Shown here: in pieces, positions 1-9,879 of the stretch
Numbering within the stretch: the first letter of the stretch is position 1
How the letters are laid out: every line of letters starts with the position of its first letter
Origin: Thoreauomyces humboldtii
Lineage: Eukaryota > Chytridiomycota > Chytridiomycetes > Spizellomycetales > Powellomycetaceae
DNA length: 45,275 nt
Direction of reading: 5' to 3'
Assembly: GCA_027596035.1 (NCBI GenBank)
Contig: JADGJA010000085.1
Coordinates: 1-45,275 of the forward strand
Notes under the pieces: model-generated
What the model was told of the DNA's origin: nothing
The model's input: the letters and a program-made list of their open reading frames with translations, nothing else
Database searches by the model: none
Made by a program: the position numbers and the translations under genes

Positions 1-320
1 AGGACGCAGGCTCCTATCGCCAAGCCCCCAGAGGGGGGCAGCGTCGCAGAAGCAAGCTCCTGCCGCCAAGACTCCGCAAGGGACCAGCCCTGCCATCAAG
101 CCCGAAGGCACGGCGTCGTAGGACGCAGGCTCCTACCGCCAAGACTCCGCAAGGGACTAGCCCTGCCATCAAGCCCGAAGACAGACGTCGAAGGACGCAG
201 GCTCCTACCGTCAAGCCCCCGAGGGGGGCAGCGTCGCAGAAGCAAGCTCCTGCTGCCAAGACTCCGCGAGGGACCAGCCCTGCCATCAAGCCCGAAGGCA
301 CGGCGACGTAGGACGCAAGC
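1..320. repeat. Composite GC-rich tandem repeat, cut by the window start
   Basis: Two related blocks alternate here. One begins GGACGCAGGCTCCTA and the other begins CCAAGACTCCGC and runs to CCCGAAGGCACGGCG. The start motif occurs near 2, 120, 194 and (degenerate) 311. The blocks at 2-119 and 194-310 match closely, giving a higher-order period of about 192 bases. The array probably continues to the left of the window. Several frames stay open, but only because the repeat lacks stop codons; I see no protein family in them. Confidence 0.8.
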
Positions 321-542
321 CCCTAGCACCAAGTCTTGGTGGAACGGTGGGAACGTCTTGCCGAGGGGGGAACGTCTTGCCGAAAGAGTTGCGCCGATAC
401 GAAACTTAAGGAACGGAAGAGACCGCAGTCAGTTGCGACATTCATGAAAAGTAATGAGGGAAGGGGACAGCAGGACTTACTGGACGCTTGGAACGTCTTG
501 CCGAGGGGGGAACGGCTTGCCGAAGGTGTGAACTTGCCGATA

Positions 543-915
543 GAGGCGACGACTGAAAGTTCAAGGGAAGCGAGTGAGTGGGACAATGGAAGGAAGACTG
601 GGGGGAGACACGGGTACAACTCACATCTAATCACACATGGGACGAGGGTGCGCGGTCGACGGCTTGGGAAGACTGCTGATCGACCGGGCATCGACTGCTG
701 ATCGACCGGACTTAGCTGATCGACCGGGCCGGCGACGACTGGGAGGGATCTCGATTTGTCGGCGGCGATAACTGGTCGAAATCGAGGCGACAGCTGAAGG
801 AAAAAGTACGAGAGAAGCGAGTGAGTGGGCCGATGGAAGGAAGACGTGTGGGAGACATGGGTACAACTCACATCTAATCTCACATGAGACGAGGGTGCGC
901 GGTCGACGGCTTGAG
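543..915. repeat. Direct duplication of about 130 bases (543-672 and 784-915)
   Basis: The segment that starts GAGGCGAC and ends GCGCGGTCGACGGCTTG is present twice, offset by about 241 bases. The best preserved parts are AAGCGAGTGAGTGGG, GATGGAAGGAAGAC-like runs, GGGTACAACTCACATCTAAT and GACGAGGGTGCGCGGTCGAC. The intervening bases hold the GCTGATCGACCGG motif. This is a segmental tandem duplication that has since diverged. Confidence 0.75.
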
Positions 916-1265
916 CGTGGGCGACGACTTGGACGCGGGGCCGGGTGGAGGGTTGACGGCTTGGGAAGACTGGGGGTTCGAGGTGGATGGGTGGACGAGA
1001 GGACATGCCGAAGTGTGCCGCGTAGACTTTGGGAGCGTCTTGCCGAAGGTGGGGAGGACGTCTTGGCGAAGGTGGGGAGGACGGCTTGCCGAAGGGCGGG
1101 GAGAACGTCTTGCCGAGGGTAGAGAGAAGGGCGTCTTGCCGTACGACTTGCCACGAAGGTGGAGGGAAGGGACGTCTTGCCGAACGACTTGCCGAAGGTG
1201 GAGAAGAGACGCCGTGCTGAAGTTCTAAGGTGGCTGGCGGAGAGAGAGACTTGCCGAAGGTAGGA

Positions 1266-1390
1266 CTTGCCGAAGGTGTATGGCTTGCCGAAGGTGTATG
1301 GCTTGCCGAAGGTGTATGGCTTGCCGAAGGTGTATGACTTGCCGAAGGTGTATGACTTGCCGAAGGTGTATGACTTGCCGAAGGGTGGAG
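1266..1390. repeat. 18-base tandem array, six full copies
   Basis: The unit CTTGCCGAAGGTGTATGG begins at 1266, 1284, 1302, 1320, 1338 and 1356, with a seventh partial copy at 1374. The first three or four units end in GG and the later ones in GA, so a single-base variant was spread by unit duplication. Because 18 is a multiple of three, each minus-strand frame shows a six-residue repeat, which is a by-product and not evidence for coding. Confidence 0.93.
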
Positions 1391-1540
1391 AAGGGACAAC
1401 TTGGTGAGATCTTGCCGAAAGATGGAGTGGCCGAAGGAGCTCGAGATCTTGCCGTAGGAAGGCAGACTGGCAGAGAGGACCGACTTGCCAAACGTACTTG
1501 TAGTAGGAAGGGGAGTACCGGTAAGGGGGCATGTGCGGTG

Positions 1541-2230
1541 TGAGAAGAGAGCGTTGGTGAAGTGAAGCGAGAGGGGGGATGCGCGACGACCCTGGGGGGG
1601 TTTATATACGACGCGTGAGCTTGGGAGCGCTGGCGCGAAAGGGCACTGCGAGAGTGCCAAAATGGGAGAGGGGGGAGTCGCCTTCGCCTGCCCAGTAACC
1701 CCTCCTGCTGCGCTTTTTTGGTGGCACAGTCTGCTGCACTGTCCTCTGTCGGCTGCACGCGCTGCTTCGCTCACACGCTGCGGTCTGCCGGTACACGACC
1801 CGGCGGGATTCCATAAGCAGTTTTCCGCACTGCTGCGGACTGCTGAACCCATGTGCGAAGAATCTTCTGGAGTGTGCACTTCTTGGGAAGTACAGTACAT
1901 GTACAATAGCCCCTCTCATCGTACGAAATACTGACCTTCCGTCATTAGGCCGTAATAGTCGTGATAGTCGACCACCATGCCTCTGTTCCTTCTTGCCTTT
2001 GCGACAGCGAGAAGCAGAGGTTGGGCATGCTGGGACGGAATGGCAGCGCGTGCGCAGTATACAATGTTGTACAGTACAATCCACCTTTGCGTGGAAGTGG
2101 CTGTGCAATGTCCGGAAGGGTCCAAAGGAAACCCGTGCCCTTTGTGCCCTTTTCGAAGCAGAGCGGACTTTTCATCTGCTTCCTTTCTTCACCCGTCCGT
2201 CGCCATCTTCGACATCTTGACGAGACAAGA
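1541..2230. other. Non-coding stretch upstream of the mutarotase gene
   Basis: No gene is supported here. It holds a TATA-like TTATATA at about 1601, a palindrome GTACATGTAC at 1895-1904, and several short open frames on both strands without recognisable domains. The right part presumably contains the promoter and 5' leader of the plus-strand gene that starts at 2231. Confidence 0.5.
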
Positions 2231-3434
2231 ATGCCAGTCGACACAAGTAAACCCGATCGTGTAATTATTACTCATGGTACATCTACAGCAGAAGTGTATC
2301 TGTACGGTGCTACGCTCACAAGCTGGAAGGCCGACGCCATAGAGCGACTCTTTGTCAGGTAGGTCGCCTCGGTCTCGGCAATTCGTCGAAGAGTGTAAAG
2401 CACAGTGCTTATTCGGTCCATTCTTTCAGCAAGAAGGCGTTGTTAGATGGAAGCAAAGCTGTGCGTGGAGGGATGTACGTCAGCGTGTGACGGTTCCCAC
2501 TCCAGTCCTGTAAACACTCGTTCACGTACGATCGCCGTCCTCGTTATTTAGCCCGCTTGTGTTTCCGCACTTTGGTACTATACCCACATCAAAGCTCCCG
2601 CAGCATGGATTTGCGCGGAACTCCAAGTCAGTTGGTCTATCGTTCTTGATTGATGGGAAGCACGGGTGGCTGATGAATCATCTCAGATGGGACTGGGTTG
2701 GCACCGCGACAGACAGCAAGACGGAGACGCAGGTCCAATTTGGACTTGCATCAAAGAACGTCCCTGAAAAGCTCAGGGAACTCTGGCCACATGGCGAGTC
2801 GATATAGCTACCCAGATATGTTTCTTCAAAGCGGCGCTGATACTCTCCCTGTCAGATTTTAAACTGACATACACCGTGACCCTAACGGCTACGACGCTCA
2901 CCACGAAGCTGACCATCAAGAACCCCTCCGCGACCGCATGGGACTTCACCACCCTCCTGCATACCTACTTTGCCGTGGCGAACATCAAATCCGCCGCAGT
3001 TACGGGACTTACGGGTACGACGTTCAACGACAAAGTCGATCCGCCCGCAACAGCGACCTCCGCGAAGCCAACAGAATCCCGACGGGGCGTAACGGTAGCC
3101 GGAGAGGTTGACCGCGTGTACGAGGGCGTGGAAAACGATCACGTCGCCGTCACCGGTACTGGCATCGGAGGTGGGGCCGTCGTCGTGTACAAGAACGGAT
3201 TCCCTGACGTTGTCGTCTGGAACCCATGGACCGACAAGGCGAAGGCGATGGCGGACTTTGGCGACGAAGAGGTAAAGGACCTCATTCTGACTATTTGTCG
3301 CGCGAGAGTCTCAACTGCTTCCTTTCCGATAGTACAATAACATGATCTGCGTGGAGGTTGGGTCGGTTGCCGATATGATCTCCCTTGCGGGAGGGGCCAC
3401 CTGGGAAGGCTCGCAGACCCTCGTCGCTATCTAG
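2231..3434 (+). CDS. Glucose-6-phosphate 1-epimerase (hexose-6-phosphate mutarotase), YMR099C-like
   Basis: This enzyme interconverts the alpha and beta anomers of hexose 6-phosphates in the cytosol. I place five exons: 2231-2358, 2430-2474, 2552-2793, 2856-3271 and 3333-3434, giving 310 residues against about 297 in yeast YMR099C. Visible family landmarks are YGATLTSW near the start, PQHGFARN with the likely catalytic His, LLHTYFAV, VVVWNPW, and MICVEVG near the end, where the family carries its catalytic Glu. All phases close. Intron 3 (2794-2855) only closes if it starts with GC (G|GCGAGT), making it a GC-AG intron. The start is the first ATG before the conserved domain. Its neighbour OST4 is convergent, with 358 bases between the two stops. 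Confidence 0.92.
2794..2855 (+). other. GC-AG intron in the mutarotase gene
   Basis: The donor is ATG|GCGAGTCG and the acceptor CCTGTCAG|ATTTTAA. The nearby GT at 2798 would leave the reading frame broken and meet a stop, whereas the GC donor gives WPH-D-FKLTYTV, as expected for the family. GCGAGT is close to the known GC-donor preference GCAAGT. Confidence 0.8.
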
Positions 3435-3792
3435 GGTACTAGAATAGCATGTCTCCTTGGGTTATACAATCAACTGCAGATCGACTGCCCTGCATACCAC
3501 ATTGCCGAGCAGAATTCGGATATATTTGATGCGCCAAAATGATGGGTTTTTTGTCGCCATACACAGGAATGCAGATGAGCGCAGACCGAGAGCCAGCGAA
3601 AACGTGGAGCTCGCGAAGGGCCCTTGGTGCGCACTTTAGCATCATGATAGCAGCCAAGGCAGGAGTGCGCCGAGCTAACGCAGTGCCGTCGCCTGCCCGC
3701 GTTGCCATCCTTGCCGACCAGCGTGATGCCGCCGCGGCGAGCTTAGTTTGAGACCGGTGTCGGGATGGTGAGTCGGTGCACAGATGGCAGAC
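3435..3792. other. Convergent intergenic region
   Basis: This lies between the stops of the mutarotase gene (+) and OST4 (-). It contains short open frames on both strands but nothing I can match to a family, and no tRNA-like or repeat structure. It should hold the two 3' untranslated regions. Confidence 0.5.
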
Positions 3793-3900
3793 CTACGCCT
3801 TCTTCCGCGTCGATTCAAGGAAATGGTAGATGACGATCAAGGCGAAAACTAAGGCGCCCAGGCCGTTGACGGACGTCATGAGTTGTGTGTCGGTGATCAT
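3793..3900 (-). CDS. OST4: Oligosaccharyltransferase subunit OST4 (35-residue membrane peptide)
   Basis: OST4 is a tiny ER membrane subunit of oligosaccharyltransferase. It links the catalytic Stt3 to the Ost3/Ost6 subunit during N-glycosylation. The single exon starts with MITDTQLMTSVNG and ends FLESTRKKA before TAG. This matches the family plan: MI-[ST]-D-x-QL at the lumenal N-terminus, one membrane helix (GALVFALIVIYHF) and a short polar, basic tail. The length of 35 residues compares with 36 in yeast. No intron is needed. The gene is easily missed because of its size. It is divergent from Aquarius with 360 bases between the two starts. Confidence 0.9.
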   Translation of the reverse strand: MITDTQLMTSVNGLGALVFALIVIYHFLESTRKKA

Positions 3901-4260
3901 GTCGAGGCGGCGCGTCGTCGGTATGGGATTTGGTAGTAGTAGATGATTTTCTTCGTGGGTGACACGGGAAGACGAGAGGAGCTGGGCGAGAACCGTTCGT
4001 AGTGGTGAGACTCTCTGCTACCAGTATGGTACACGTGCGAGGCAGTGGGAAAGACGCAGAACTTGGTGCCTGATGAGCCAACGACGGGAAATGGAGATGT
4101 GGCTCGAGGGTTTGGAGAGGTTGGAGAAGTCGGCGACCAATTCCATTCCACGTTCCCCATCGAACTCGAAGTGCCCGTTTGCGAGATCCTGGAGCAAGCC
4201 GGCCCACACGAGACTGTTCCTCACCTGGTCAAACAGTTTTCACTGCACCCTCATAGCATC
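3901..4260. promoter_or_regulatory. Divergent promoter region of OST4 and Aquarius
   Basis: These 360 bases separate the OST4 start (3900, -) from the chosen Aquarius start (4261, +). The Aquarius frame stays open upstream to an ATG at 4045, but that extension shows no family similarity and would use up most of the shared promoter. I see no clear TATA box. Confidence 0.45.
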
Positions 4261-7200
4261 ATGTCTCGTCCGGGTCCTGCGACTGCTGATCTCGGATTTT
4301 TCGAGGCGCCTGAGGCCGACCCGGTGCAAGCCCTTCCTACCTCAGTGATCGCTCCAACAGTTGTCTCTGCATCCGCTCTGCCCATATCTCCACCTCCGCC
4401 CCCAAAAGCCACAAAGCAACAAATTCAGGAGCAGTATGCCCCGACCGTGAAGGAAATTCAAGGGGATGAGATCACCAAGTTGGCGGCTGCTCACTGGCTA
4501 GAGGGCCACGTGCCGGCTACTGGGGATGCGGCGGAGGCAGTAGTTCAAACGATCTGGACTCAGCACCTCAGCATGTGCTCATTCTCGCTGAGGAAGGTCA
4601 TGATGCTAGAGTTCAGCCAATACCTGGAAAAGGTACATTGGAGAATCTGCAGAATACCCTGACAATTGTTCTTATAATCAAGTTATCTTCATCACAGTTC
4701 CTCTGGCCGACCTTCGTCCCTCGCTCTACAAAGGGCCGTACGAAATCGTCCGTCGTTCACGTTCTTTCGCTGGTGGTGATGGTGAACGAGAAGTTCCGGC
4801 AACGAGTCACGGGCACTTGGGACATCTTCGCAGACGATGCAACAAGGTTCTCGGGCCTCGTCACAAGAGTTTTGAAACTACTCGTTCAGCTCGAAGACGA
4901 CGCTCAGATCACCTTGCAGACACGGCGCTTTCTTCTGATCTTCTTGATTGAGCTGTTTCAATCGCTGGAACACGATCTCGTGCGGAACGAATGCCTACGT
5001 CTAGTCAATATTTCGGTCTGGTCATCCGTGCTTGAGACTCGACGCGAGCGAGAGTTCCAGCAACAACCTGAACGAAGGGCATTGTGGGACCGCTCTGAAG
5101 GGAAATATCAAGCGACAAGTAAGTTACAAGTTCCGCCGTGAACGTTTGAGGGAGACCTGACATCTGGCTCCTTTCGTCTAGGAAAACAGGTCGCAAAAGA
5201 AAAGATGGACTTCGATCGGAGCTTTATGTCGAATCTGATCAAGTCGTTTCTCGTGGTACTGTCGACTATCCCCGAAACAGGAGCCCCTCCCCCAGATGCT
5301 GTGATCTACTGCGAACGTTTCTTGGAATTTATGATCGACCTCGAAGCGCAACTCCCAACACGTCGGCACTTCAATGTCCTCCTTCACGACCATCTCGTCG
5401 TGCCGCTGTGCGATTCCAGTCGCTTAGCAAAGCGAGGGCGAGAGTTTCTCCGACAGAACCGGGACATCTCACTTCCCGTTCTAGCTGACTGGGGAGCCCG
5501 GGGCTCTGAGAGTGGTGCTCTGTTTGTGCAGCTGTTGGATCGACTGAAGTACTATGCGCGCTTCGAAATCGATGACTTCACCGGTTCGGCTCTGAGCGCT
5601 GCCGACTGCACCCGATTGCATTACGCAAAGGTTCGGCAACTTCAGAAGCTCGCATTTTCTAATGCCCGCGAAGAGATGGAAGATTTTGCGTTGGCCAACG
5701 TCGGAAACATAGATTCGCGGGCGGACCTGAAGGATGCATTGGACAAAGTCTCGGAAGTTACGCTTCAGAAGCTGTGCGCGGTCATTGGGATTAGGACGGA
5801 ACACGTCGAGTCGGTGGAAGCAGGCGCTCATTACGAGAAGGGTTTCTTGATCGAGCTCCTGGTTTCAACCTACGAAAGAAGGTCCCGTCAGATTGACGCT
5901 ATCAACGCCCTCCCATTATATCCCGACGAGGACACCCTTTTTGATGAGACAACGGTCCCGCCAACACAGAATTTCCCAAACACACATTGCCTCGCCATCC
6001 CTAAGTTGAATCTTCAGTTCCTGACGATACATGATTACCTCCTCCGCAACTTCACTCTCTTCCGCCTGGAGAGCACTTATGAGATCAGACAGGACCTGGA
6101 AGACGTGGTAAAGCGTTTGAATCCGCAAAATAGTGTCGACAAGCGCAACAATCAGGGAGCTACTATTTTCGGAGGATGGGCCAGGATGGGATGCCCGATT
6201 GATCATGTAAGAGTTCTGTGCGAGAACTATTCTCCGTGCCGTACTGACATTCTCCCGACTGCAGTTCCGTGTTGGGGAAGTTGGAACCCCAAAATTAGGA
6301 GAGCGCAAGCCCAGCTTCGTCAAAGCTGATCTTTCGATCAACGTCTCGCGATACACTGACTCCGTTCGCAGAGAATGGGAGTCCTTGAGGCCGCATGACG
6401 TCCTTTTCTTAGTAACGATCCAAGCCGAACCTCAAACGTCTGGCTTGAAGGCTTTGGAATCGCAAGAACAGAAGGCGGCAGCAGCGACCCAGGGTGAGGG
6501 TGCTAGCTTCCGCCGTAAGTTTGGAATCAAGTATGTTCGTGGCTGTGAAATTTCCGCCCTACTTGGTGACGACGGACGTCCTTTGGATGACAACAATCAA
6601 AACGCCTTCGAAGGTCAACAACGACCTCGCGTCACTGGCTTCCGCCGCCGATTCCGAGTCTTACTTGATACGAACCAGTACCAGAAGGATCTTCACAGCG
6701 TTTCTCAAAAGAACGAAGACGTTTACCCAACGTTCAACATCGTCATGCGTCGGAAACCTCAAGAAAACAACTTCAAAGCAGTTCTGGATACCATTCGCGA
6801 CCTTATGCAGAGCGATTTGGTGGTACCAGCATGGTTACAGAATGTGTTTCTTGGCTACGGAGATCGCGGAAGTGCCCATTTCACGAAGATGGAGAATCCT
6901 GTTCGGACGGTCGACTTTAGGGACACCTTCATTGACTGGGATCATCTTGTAGAAGCATTCCCGGGCAAGGTACTGCGAGAGCATCTGAAGTCATTTTGTT
7001 TTCGACTTGCATTGACGCCGTCTTGATATTGCAGAGGCTTGTTGCATCTGGCAAAACTTCCGAGAAACCCGCACCGCCATACGTGCTCACCTTTCCGAAG
7101 TCCATGTACGCATCAGAGTCGGCTGACGACAGTACTTCAATTTCGACTGGCGCTAAGCGAAAGTTCGGGTCGACCTCACATGCTGATGAGGAGGACGGCG

Positions 7201-9250
7201 CGGTCATGGTCCGATCATATCAGCCATTGAATATGGGACCGTACCCTGAGGATTCACCGAGAAAGAGTGCCGTACGATTCACGGCAGCACAAGGTACGCA
7301 GCTTTACCTTTATCTTTCGCATAGTCTCCCGATTCTGTTTTTGATTTGTTTTATTTCACAGTTGAAGCCATCCACGCCGGAACATCACCAGGACTCACCA
7401 TGGTAGTGGGTCCACCCGGAACGGGAAAGACTGATGTTGCAGTACAGATCATCGCCAACCTCTACCACAACTTCCCCGAACAGCACACTCTCATCATAAC
7501 CCATAGCAACACTGCCCTTAACCAGCTTTTCGAGAAAATCGCAGCCCTCGACATTGATCCTCGACACATCCTGCGACTTGGACGGGGACAAGAAGATCTC
7601 GAGATCGAAAGTGAAGGAAGCTGGGGCAAGTATGGACGCGTAACAGCTTTTTTGGAGAAGCGAATCGAGCTTTTGGCAGAGGTTGATCGCCTTGCCGGAA
7701 GCCTGGACATCGACGGTGCGCACGGATCTACATGCGAAACGGCAAGCTACTTCTTCACATATCACATCCTGAGCCGCTGGGAATCCTTCCACGCTCAACT
7801 GAGAAAAAGGGCTGATACCGACGAGTCCGTAGCCTGGGCTGTTTCTGCGTTCCCCTTCGCTGCGTTCTTCGCCGACGCACCGCAACCTCTCTTTGACGAG
7901 ACGGGGTCGCTAGATGCCGTGCGCAAGGTAGCCGAGGGATGTTGGCGGCACATTAAAAACATCTTTGTGGAGATCGAAGAAGTCCGGGCATTCGAGCTTC
8001 TCCGTTCTGGCAACGATCGGTCGAACTATTTGCTCGTAAAAGAAGCCAAGATCATCGCCATGACTTGCACGCACGCCGCCCTCAAGCGTCGGGAGTTCGT
8101 GAAACTCGGCTTCCAATACGACACCGTAGTGATGGAAGAATCTGGACAGATTCTTGAAGTCGAAACCTTTATCCCTTTGCTACTGCAAAATCCGGACCCG
8201 GATACCGGAGCGAGTCGACTCAAGCGGGTGGTCATGATTGGCGATCATAACCAATTGCCGCCCGTTGTAAAAAACATGGCGTTCCAACGCTATGGCAACA
8301 TGGAGCAGAGCCTCTTTGCTCGATACGTTCGTCTCGGCGTGCCTACCATTCAGCTGGACGCTCAGGGCCGCGCGCGGCCTTCGCTTGCCGAACTCTTCAA
8401 ATGGAAGTACTTTGCACTTCAGGACCTCCCGAACGTGCAAACACTTCCAGAGTATAAGGGATCCAACCCGGGTTTCGCGTTCGAGTACCAAGCCGTCGAC
8501 GTTCCCGATTTCCTCGGCAACGGAGAGACGGAACCTCGCCCCAACTTCATGCAGAACCTCGGCGAAGCCGAGTACGCCGTCGCCACGTATCAATACATGC
8601 GACTCCTCGGATACCCCGCCGAGCGGATATCCATTCTCACGACATACAACGGACAAAAAGAACTCATCATTGACGTCCTCGAAAAGCGGTGCGCCTGGAA
8701 CCCTCTGTTCGGTACCCCTCACCGCGTCGCCACGGTCGATCAGTATCAAGGGCAGCAAAACGATTACATCCTGCTCTCACTCGTCCGCACCAAAACCGTC
8801 GGTCACCTCCGTGACGTCCGAAGGCTCATCGTTGCCATGTCCCGAGCCAGACTGGGACTCTACGTCTTCTGCCGCTACTCCCTCTTTGCCGCATGCCACG
8901 ACCTCGTACCCGTCTTCGAGCAGCTGGCGAAACGACCCACCGAGGCTCTGTGGCTCCGTCACCACGAGACGTACCCTGCGACTCCCGAAGCGTGGGACGG
9001 TCAGAGGCCGGTGGCGGAGACCGGGCTCAAGCAGGCAAAGAATCAGAAGACCACATGGGCAATCGAGTCCAAGAAACGCACCCTGGTGGAAGAGATTGCT
9101 GGAGTCGAGCAGATGGGCGTTCATGTCCAGAAGCTGATGCAGAAGAAGGTAGAGCTCCTCAAGCAGGCAAGGGACGCGCAGAATAGCAGCACGGAGGCGG
9201 CGGAACCGAACGATGGCGCAGATGCGATGGAAGGGGTTGAGTCGAGTTAG
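4261..9250 (+). CDS. AQR: Intron-binding spliceosomal helicase Aquarius (IBP160/Cwf11 family)
   Basis: Aquarius is an SF1 RNA helicase that binds introns upstream of the branch site in the spliceosome. In animals it is also needed for assembling intron-encoded box C/D snoRNPs. Six exons: 4261-4632, 4698-5118, 5182-6206, 6265-6969, 7035-7293 and 7362-9250, giving 1556 residues (human 1485). The N-terminal armadillo-like region has FSQYLEKFLWPTF, and ALPKLNLQ-type sequence precedes [26 protein letters not shown] landmarks. The helicase part has motif I GPPGTGKT (about 944-951), motif II EESGQ (about 1186-1190), [26 protein letters not shown] and [13 protein letters not shown] replaces the EEAAQ of human Aquarius. 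The C-terminal ~100 residues are polar and variable. All phases close. The neighbour across the 3' end is BCD1, which also serves box C/D snoRNPs. Confidence 0.96.
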
Positions 9251-9879
9251 TTAGTTCACTAGCGAACGTTATGAAAGTGTGAATGCGTACATATCCATCC
9301 TAGGTTTGTGTGCATAGTCCGGTTTGTCATATTACCTGGCAATGGGCATGCAGAGCCTGCAGCATATCCCAGCTGGGATCGGGGTTCCCGAGATGTCTCG
9401 CGAAACAAGACATGCTTCAATGAAGCGTCATTTCAGCCTTTGGACATAAAATCAGACACTTTCCTTCGTCCATCTTTGAGTATCGATCTTTCTATCAATC
9501 GTATATCATGGTACGAAAATTAAATTCTCTACCTGCACCGCACGAAACGGCAGACAGGGAAACAATGCCTGGGAGTATGTGTCCCACGTGTTTACGTTCT
9601 TTTCTTTCTCGGGAGCGAGCAAACATCGCACATCTTCAAAAACGGCAGGTCAAGGTGCAAAAGAGTTGTCTGCCGAACCGACAGACAAAGGATGCTTGAT
9701 GACTGCAGACAATGTGATGTGACGAGCAGTGTCACTATTTGAATTGTCAAGTGTACTTCTTTCAAAAGTAGTGATGGACTGGAAGGGGCCCGCCCTTTCA
9801 AATCAAGGCGTCCACTGGAGTTGACGCTGGCGATGCGTGAGACTTCGAAACAGGCACATTCGGCAGTCCGGCCCCATCG
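9251..9879. other. Convergent intergenic region between Aquarius and BCD1
   Basis: These 629 bases separate two stop codons. The sequence is more AT-rich than the flanking genes. A plus-strand frame at 9508-9699 holds a CPTC motif but no recognisable domain and no splice partners. I see no snoRNA boxes or tRNA features that I would defend. Confidence 0.5.

Larger units (their letters stand above)
340..1540. repeat. Dispersed CTTGCCGA-word repeat field
   Basis: The 8-base word CTTGCCGA, usually extended to CTTGCCGAAGG or CTTGCCGAGGG and often preceded by GGAACG or AACGT, occurs about 19 times by my count, all in the same orientation. About seven of these form the tandem array at 1266-1390. 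Between copies are imperfect spacers of varied length. Around 677-728 a second short motif, GCTGATCGACCGG, recurs about three times. All three minus-strand frames are open over long stretches (one from 1906 to 323) because the repeat has no stops, so this is not good evidence for a gene. I do not recognise the element. Confidence 0.75.

Noticed and set aside
323..1906. 527-codon minus-strand open frame with six-residue repeats
   Set aside because: All minus-strand frames are open over the repeat field because the repeat unit lacks stops. There is no domain and no plausible composition outside the repeats.
4045..4260. In-frame 72-residue N-terminal extension of Aquarius
   Set aside because: It has no similarity to the family and would take up the OST4/Aquarius divergent promoter; the ATG at 4261 fits better.
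8292..9137. 281-codon plus-strand frame
   Set aside because: It is a +1-frame shadow of the Aquarius helicase exon, Ser/Pro/Arg-rich with no domain.
9508..9699. Small frame with a CPTC motif in the Aquarius/BCD1 gap
   Set aside because: It has one Cys pair only, no second pair and no splice extension; too weak to call a zinc finger.
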